From: Adonisia turfae CCMR0081
Lineage (GTDB): Bacteria > Cyanobacteriota > Cyanobacteriia > Phormidesmidales > Phormidesmidaceae
Direction: 5' to 3'
Length of the DNA: 38,668 nucleotides
Assembly (NCBI RefSeq): GCF_011009555.1
Contig: NZ_QXHD01000004.1
Location: 2,497,008 to 2,535,675 of the forward strand
Of this stretch, positions 34,405 through 38,668 are shown piece after piece (within the stretch, counting starts at the first letter, position 1; each line of letters begins with the position of its first letter). The notes under the pieces were generated by a model. The model ran no database searches. It saw nothing but the letters and a program-made list of their open reading frames with translations, and had not been told where the DNA came from. A program made the translations under genes and the position numbers.

Positions 34405-34670
34405 AGCGGTTGCCTAATTTCTCAAAACGTGGGTGAATTCCCATCAGTCTAACGCATGGGTTTAATTAGGGATCTTTGGGAGACCTAAGCGGCTGCTCAT
34501 GGGATCCTTCGCTAATTTTCAGGATAGACTCCTAGGAACTTTGTATGATGGCCCCTAGGGGGGCTGACCCAGCATGGGGTTGGCCATAACATCAGTGGGC
34601 GTCTGTCATTATCGATGGGTATTAAATCTATGTAGGTAGCTATTTAGAGTGGTTGTTGTTGACCGTCACC

Positions 34671-36113
34671 ATGGTTAGTGTTTTACAGACGTCATTGGGG
34701 TTACTCAAATCTCGCTTGTCTCGAAAAATTGTTGCGTCAATTTTTCTCAGCCTTGTTGTTATCGAATTTATAGTTTTTATTCCGTCCTATCGCCAGCGAC
34801 GGGCGGACAAACTGAGGGAGCTAGAGACGCTCTCGCAAGAGGTGATTGCCACCATTAAGGCCAACGCGATGCTAGATATGCTGTCTACATCACTGTTGGT
34901 AGAGGCGCAGGCAGTCTTAAAAACTGACTCAATTATTCTAGGGGCTGCCCTCTATGATGAGGCGGGACAGTTTATTGATGGGTTTGGAGAAATGCCTTCG
35001 TTAGGGGTGCCAGCCACTGGGTTGACCCAGATTGAAACACAGCTGACAGATGCAGGTACCCGTTACGATGTGGCCTGGCCCAGCAAACAATTTCAGGATC
35101 GCTACATACTGGTTATTCGCCATGATGCGAACTCTGTTAAGCGATACATGGTGCAGTATTCGGCTCTAATTTTCTTTATTGTTATTATTATTGCTGCTTT
35201 TGTTACCCTGGTGACGATTTTTATGCTGGAGCGGATGTTGATTAACCCGCTACTGTTGTTACGAGATGATTTATGTCAAGCGGCAGATGTGGTTGATCAG
35301 CCCCAGTTAGCTGAGTTTAGAAGTCTTAAGCAGGCTCAACAGGATGAGCTTGGAGAGGTTATTCAGGCGTTTGCTTCGATGTTTGGTCAAATCTCTCAAG
35401 AAGTGCAGGAGCGTAAGCAAGCGGAATTGGCGCTGCGGGGTGAGCAGGAGAAAACAGAGGCATTGTTGCGTAATGTGTTGCCGGTTGCGATCGCAAACAG
35501 ACTCAAAAACGATCTCTCCAACCGCACCGCCATTGCCTCCCGGTTTGAAAACGTCACCATCTTGTTTGCCGACATTGTTGGTTTTACCCAGCTAGCAGCC
35601 CACACGGCCCCCACCGATCTGGTTTGCCAGCTTAACGATATCTTTTCTGTGTTCGATGCTCTGGCGGAACGCCATGGTCTAGAAAAGATTAAAACTATCG
35701 GCGATGCCTACATGGTGGTAGGTGGTGTGCCCGCACCCATGACCAACCATGCCGAGGCTGTCATGGCCATGGCCATTGATATGCAAGCGGCTGTGAAACA
35801 ACATCCCTTTAAGTTGAGGATTGGGATTAATACTGGCCCCGTTGTTGCTGGTGTCATCGGTAAAAAGAAATTTAGCTATGACCTATGGGGAGACGCCGTT
35901 AATATTGCCAGTCGTATGGAATCCCATGGGGTAGTAGATCGCATTCAGGTCAGTGCTGATACCTATGAGTTGCTCAAAGAAAAATTTCAATTTGAAGACC
36001 GAGGCTGTATTCCTATCAAAGGACGGGGGCAGGCCCACACGTACCTATGGTTGCCGTCAGTAAAAGGTATCCAGGGCACCCACAAGGGGATGCCCCTACA
36101 AGCCCTGCCATAG
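34671..36113 (+). CDS. Class III adenylate cyclase with two-TM sensor region
   Basis: About 480 residues from the ATG at 34671 (frame open upstream to TTG at 34653). A first membrane segment (about 21-40) and a second (about 162-190) enclose a 120-residue periplasmic loop, followed by a HAMP-like linker and helical stretch (about 190-285). The catalytic domain has the two metal-binding Asp (Asp301 in LFADIVGFT and Asp345 in IGDAYM) and the adenine-specifying pair Lys341 and Asp404 (YDLWGDAVNIASRME), so ATP is favoured over GTP. The product would be cAMP. The last 17 or so residues look derived from an intergenic repeat (see findings). No CRP-like regulator is in the window. Confidence 0.93.
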   Translation: MVSVLQTSLGLLKSRLSRKIVASIFLSLVVIEFIVFIPSYRQRRADKLRELETLSQEVIATIKANAMLDMLSTSLLVEAQAVLKTDSIILGAALYDEAGQFIDGFGEMPSLGVPATGLTQIETQLTDAGTRYDVAWPSKQFQDRYILVIRHDANSVKRYMVQYSALIFFIVIIIAAFVTLVTIFMLERMLINPLLLLRDDLCQAADVVDQPQLAEFRSLKQAQQDELGEVIQAFASMFGQISQEVQERKQAELALRGEQEKTEALLRNVLPVAIANRLKNDLSNRTAIASRFENVTILFADIVGFTQLAAHTAPTDLVCQLNDIFSVFDALAERHGLEKIKTIGDAYMVVGGVPAPMTNHAEAVMAMAIDMQAAVKQHPFKLRIGINTGPVVAGVIGKKKFSYDLWGDAVNIASRMESHGVVDRIQVSADTYELLKEKFQFEDRGCIPIKGRGQAHTYLWLPSVKGIQGTHKGMPLQALP

Positions 36114-36556
36114 CAATGACTATTGGCCGATGGTGCTTGTATTCACCCATAACCAATGGCCAAATTATGGCGTAGGATATCGGGGTTATCCAGTAGGGGC
36201 AATAATTTTTGCTTGCGTTCTAACATATGAACAGGTGTTTTTGCGATTTCCTAAATTTCTAGTAGATGCCAATATCAAATGTACTTGTCGCAATTATTGC
36301 CAAAATAAAGTTAACGGATACAAATTATCTCCATGGCAGTTTTTAGGCATTGTCAAAAGCAAGACATGTTTCTTAACTAAATTGAACCTTGACCTTTAGG
36401 GGAATTGTTATCCACAAATCGTCATAATAAGCTGGCCTTTTGGTTAACAGTTAGCATTCCCCCTGCTTAAATAGCCGATTCTTGACCTGGTCAGCGTTTT
36501 TTGGACCTAACAGTAACCCCGCTGTTGATACACGCATCTGCTCAGAGTGTTATCTC
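36114..36556. other. Intergenic region before the STAND gene, with a GTAGGGGCA-type repeat
   Basis: About 440 bases. An 89-codon frame (36130-36399, GTG-like start) gives a chance-looking product and is not called. GGCGTAGGATATCGGGG with CAGTAGGGGCAATAA at about 36170-36208 resembles the dispersed intergenic element also seen near 25614 and 32838. The right part must hold the promoter of the STAND gene. No RNA gene was recognised. Confidence 0.45.
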
Positions 36557-38668
36557 ATGTGTAGTACGTCTATGTCAGATTCTATTTACAGCCGTATCAT
36601 TTTTGTGGGTCGCGAAAAAGAGCTTGCCTGGTTAACCCAGATGATGAAGGCTTCTCTGAGCGACCCTGATCCCCAGTGGATGCTTTCCATCCAAGCCGAT
36701 GGGGGTATGGGTAAAACTCAATTACTTAAGCAGTTTGTTGAGCTAGCCCAAGCACCTCAAGGCTCTACAAATCAGCGTATCCTTATTACCCAGTATCCCA
36801 TTGATCTATATCTGACCTCCCATCAAACTGAGCGAGGAATTCTAAGAAGTATCGCAGCACAGCTGACCACGGCGTCTAAAGCCCAACCCTTTGCTCCATT
36901 TTTTAAAGATTTAGACTATAGCTTTCAAGCGACTAAGGACGATATTGCGCATTTACGATCAAGTTTTTTAGACTGTTATAACACCCTCGATACTGATCAG
37001 GTGATTTTACTGTTCGATACCATCGAACTTACCAATCAAGCTATCCAGCGTTTTTTTCAGGAAATGCTGCCCCAGCTTGGACCGCAGCAACAAGGAAAAT
37101 TTAAGCCCTTAGTGATCACAGCGGGTCGGAACTCCCTTGCTGACTATTGTCAACATCCCCAGATTAGTCCCCTAAAACTGCAAGGCTTATCTCCAACAGA
37201 AATTGGTCATTACTTTGATCAGTCTTTTCAAACGCCATCCGCACCCGGCATTACCCAGGAATTTATCGAGCGCATTACCAATCTCTCTCAAGGGTCTCCG
37301 ATTTTAGTGGCACTAACCATTGATTGGTTAAACTACGGCAGCCTACCAGAAGAATTAGATGCAGACAGTCCAGAAGAGTTTAAGCGGATGATGATTGAAC
37401 TCATCAGTGAACTCCGTAATCCAGAAGATCAAACCATTCTGGCCATGGCTCAGCTAAAACGGCGCTTTGATGCTGGGCTTTTGGTGGAAATATTAGGGGA
37501 ATCGCTAGAAAATGCCTCAGCTTTGATTAAATCTGTTTCTAAATTTTCCTTTGTTAAATCTCACTACAATACCAACGGTGAACACCAGAGCTGCTTGCTA
37601 CACGATGAAATGCAGCGATTAGTGAATGACTATATTTTGCAGCCATTGGATCATAATAACAGTCTGCGACAGAAATGGAGTGCTAAAGCTGTCAGCTACT
37701 ATGACCATCTGATTACAGCAGAGAAAAATCAGGTATTTAAACAAAGTCTTCAACTAGAACAGCTTTACTATGCGCTTTATGCCGATAAAGACCAGGGCTT
37801 AGAGCGATGGCGTAGTCTACTTAAGCAAGCCAATATCAACGGCTTTAAAGAAGCACTAAATGAAGAAGTCCAACAGTTTAAGGATCAATTAAATAACCAG
37901 GAAAAACAAGAACTGGCATTGGCATGGGCAACGTTAGCCTATGATAAGGGTCAATATCAAGAAGCAAGGCAAGGCTTTGAAGATATCTTTGACCAGCCGC
38001 TTTCCAAAATAATTCAAAGCCAGGTATGCCCCAATTTAGTCTTTACCTATACGCATCTAAATAATTTTGCTGTTGCCCTAGAAATAGGCCAGCAGAGTCT
38101 GAACTGGTTTCTGACTGAACTCGATTCTCCTCAATGTTCTCTCTGGGAACAACAGCAGTATTTACAGGACTTTGGTAAAACCTTGAATGCTATAGGGTGG
38201 ACCTATCGTCAACAGGAAGAGTTTGATCAGGCGATTGATTATTATAAACGGTCTTTAGATAAACTTAAGAACATTCAAGCAGCCGACCTTGATCGGGCCT
38301 CTACGAAAACAAATTTAGCCTATCTCTTTCATGCTAAGGGGAAAAATCGAGAAGCAATTGCCCATAGCAAGACTGCCCTAAAAATCGCTAAACGTTTAGG
38401 CAACCCAAAGCAGCTGGGCCTAACTAATAATGTTCTAGGGATTATTGCCGCTAACTCTTTGCAGGAACAGAAGGCTACTTTGCATTTTAAAGCAGCCCTC
38501 GAACATTTTTCTGAAATTGACTACGATCGGGGGTTAGCCATGGTGAATATTGCCCATGGCAGGCTTTCTCGTCAAAGTGGTTGGTATAAAGTCAAACCAA
38601 ACCGCGCAAACGCTACTACAGCCCAAGCAGACTATGCAAAGGCGATGAAAATGTTCGACCAGGCCATT
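36557..38668 (+). CDS. STAND-type NTPase with TPR-like repeats, 5' part only
   Basis: 704 codons are open from the ATG at 36557 to the window edge. Residues about 15-290 form a NACHT/AAA-like NTPase: IFVGREKELAWL, Walker A as ADGGMGKTQLL (Lys53, with Ala in place of the first Gly), Walker B as VILLFDTIEL, and an ITAGRNSL sensor. Then comes a winged-helix-like region (about 290-400). From about residue 440 it has tetratricopeptide-like helices (WATLAYDKGQYQEARQGFED, LNAIGWTYRQQEEFDQAIDY, AYLFHAKGKNREAIAHSKTA). This layout is that of signal-transducing STAND proteins, where TPRs sense a ligand and the NTPase oligomerises. Any effector domain would lie outside the window on the C-terminal side, since none precedes the NTPase. 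Confidence 0.85.
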   Translation, partial: MCSTSMSDSIYSRIIFVGREKELAWLTQMMKASLSDPDPQWMLSIQADGGMGKTQLLKQFVELAQAPQGSTNQRILITQYPIDLYLTSHQTERGILRSIAAQLTTASKAQPFAPFFKDLDYSFQATKDDIAHLRSSFLDCYNTLDTDQVILLFDTIELTNQAIQRFFQEMLPQLGPQQQGKFKPLVITAGRNSLADYCQHPQISPLKLQGLSPTEIGHYFDQSFQTPSAPGITQEFIERITNLSQGSPILVALTIDWLNYGSLPEELDADSPEEFKRMMIELISELRNPEDQTILAMAQLKRRFDAGLLVEILGESLENASALIKSVSKFSFVKSHYNTNGEHQSCLLHDEMQRLVNDYILQPLDHNNSLRQKWSAKAVSYYDHLITAEKNQVFKQSLQLEQLYYALYADKDQGLERWRSLLKQANINGFKEALNEEVQQFKDQLNNQEKQELALAWATLAYDKGQYQEARQGFEDIFDQPLSKIIQSQVCPNLVFTYTHLNNFAVALEIGQQSLNWFLTELDSPQCSLWEQQQYLQDFGKTLNAIGWTYRQQEEFDQAIDYYKRSLDKLKNIQAADLDRASTKTNLAYLFHAKGKNREAIAHSKTALKIAKRLGNPKQLGLTNNVLGIIAANSLQEQKATLHFKAALEHFSEIDYDRGLAMVNIAHGRLSRQSGWYKVKPNRANATTAQADYAKAMKMFDQAI

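Noticed and set aside
36130..36399. Frame of 89 codons after the cyclase gene
   Set aside because: It runs through a dispersed-repeat-like sequence, has no recognisable domain and no good ribosome site.

Overview
The window looks like ordinary chromosome from a cyanobacterium. It encodes a phycobilisome linker protein, several proteins whose wording I recognise as conserved cyanobacterial families, a NahK-like kinase, a VTE6-like DUF92 protein and a LabA-like NYN protein. I also count at least 16 copies of the octamer GCGATCGC (HIP1) in 38.7 kb, where about 0.6 would be expected by chance. The species cannot be named from this. No rRNA, tRNA, CRISPR array, intact transposon or phage module was found.

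Layout. 1-537 (-) is the 5' part of a GPH-type sugar/cation symporter that runs off the left edge. 720-4493 holds a phosphoribosyltransferase, a membrane-anchored WD40 propeller, an orphan ProX-like betaine-binding lipoprotein and a small tyrosine/arginine phosphatase. 4518-6514 (-) is a compact module of TetR regulator, glutathione transferase and GrpB-like protein, with two copies of the palindrome GACCGATCGGTC, one before the regulator and one before the transferase gene. 6663-12612 has a Tat-exported DUF362 protein, a conserved unknown protein, a fibro-slime/Calx-beta protein with a C-terminal anchor, a GNAT acetyltransferase and an MscS channel. 12627-16844 (-) has a DOMON-like protein, a NahK-like kinase, DUF92 and a MATE transporter. 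16943-20877 has a two-TM protein, a thioredoxin with a CGLC active site, ribD, a small Cys-rich protein and bioF.

20889-22149 (-) holds two related secreted proteins, apparently an old duplication. 22364-25318 (-) encodes the most striking protein in the window: a phycobilisome linker of about 984 residues with four linker domains in tandem and no phycobilin-binding domain, followed by a clear terminator. It stands alone, with no phycobiliprotein genes nearby. 25668-29240 has a sulfite-oxidase-like molybdoenzyme, two conserved cyanobacterial proteins, a decayed ATP-dependent DNA ligase remnant (27590-27840), a LabA-like NYN protein and an exported metal-type protein. 29422-34404 (-) has a membrane Ser/Thr kinase and the TldD/TldE protease pair. 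34671-38668 (+) has a class III adenylate cyclase and the first 704 codons of a STAND-type NTPase with TPR-like repeats that runs off the right edge.

Functionally this is a mixed core-genome region: light harvesting, signalling (cAMP, Ser/Thr kinase, phosphatase), cofactor synthesis (riboflavin, biotin), osmotic and efflux functions, and a small electrophile- or drug-response type operon. Several genes depart from their family consensus at catalytic positions, and these are listed as findings. Many starts were moved downstream of the longest possible reading frame because an ATG with a better ribosome site or better family alignment follows.
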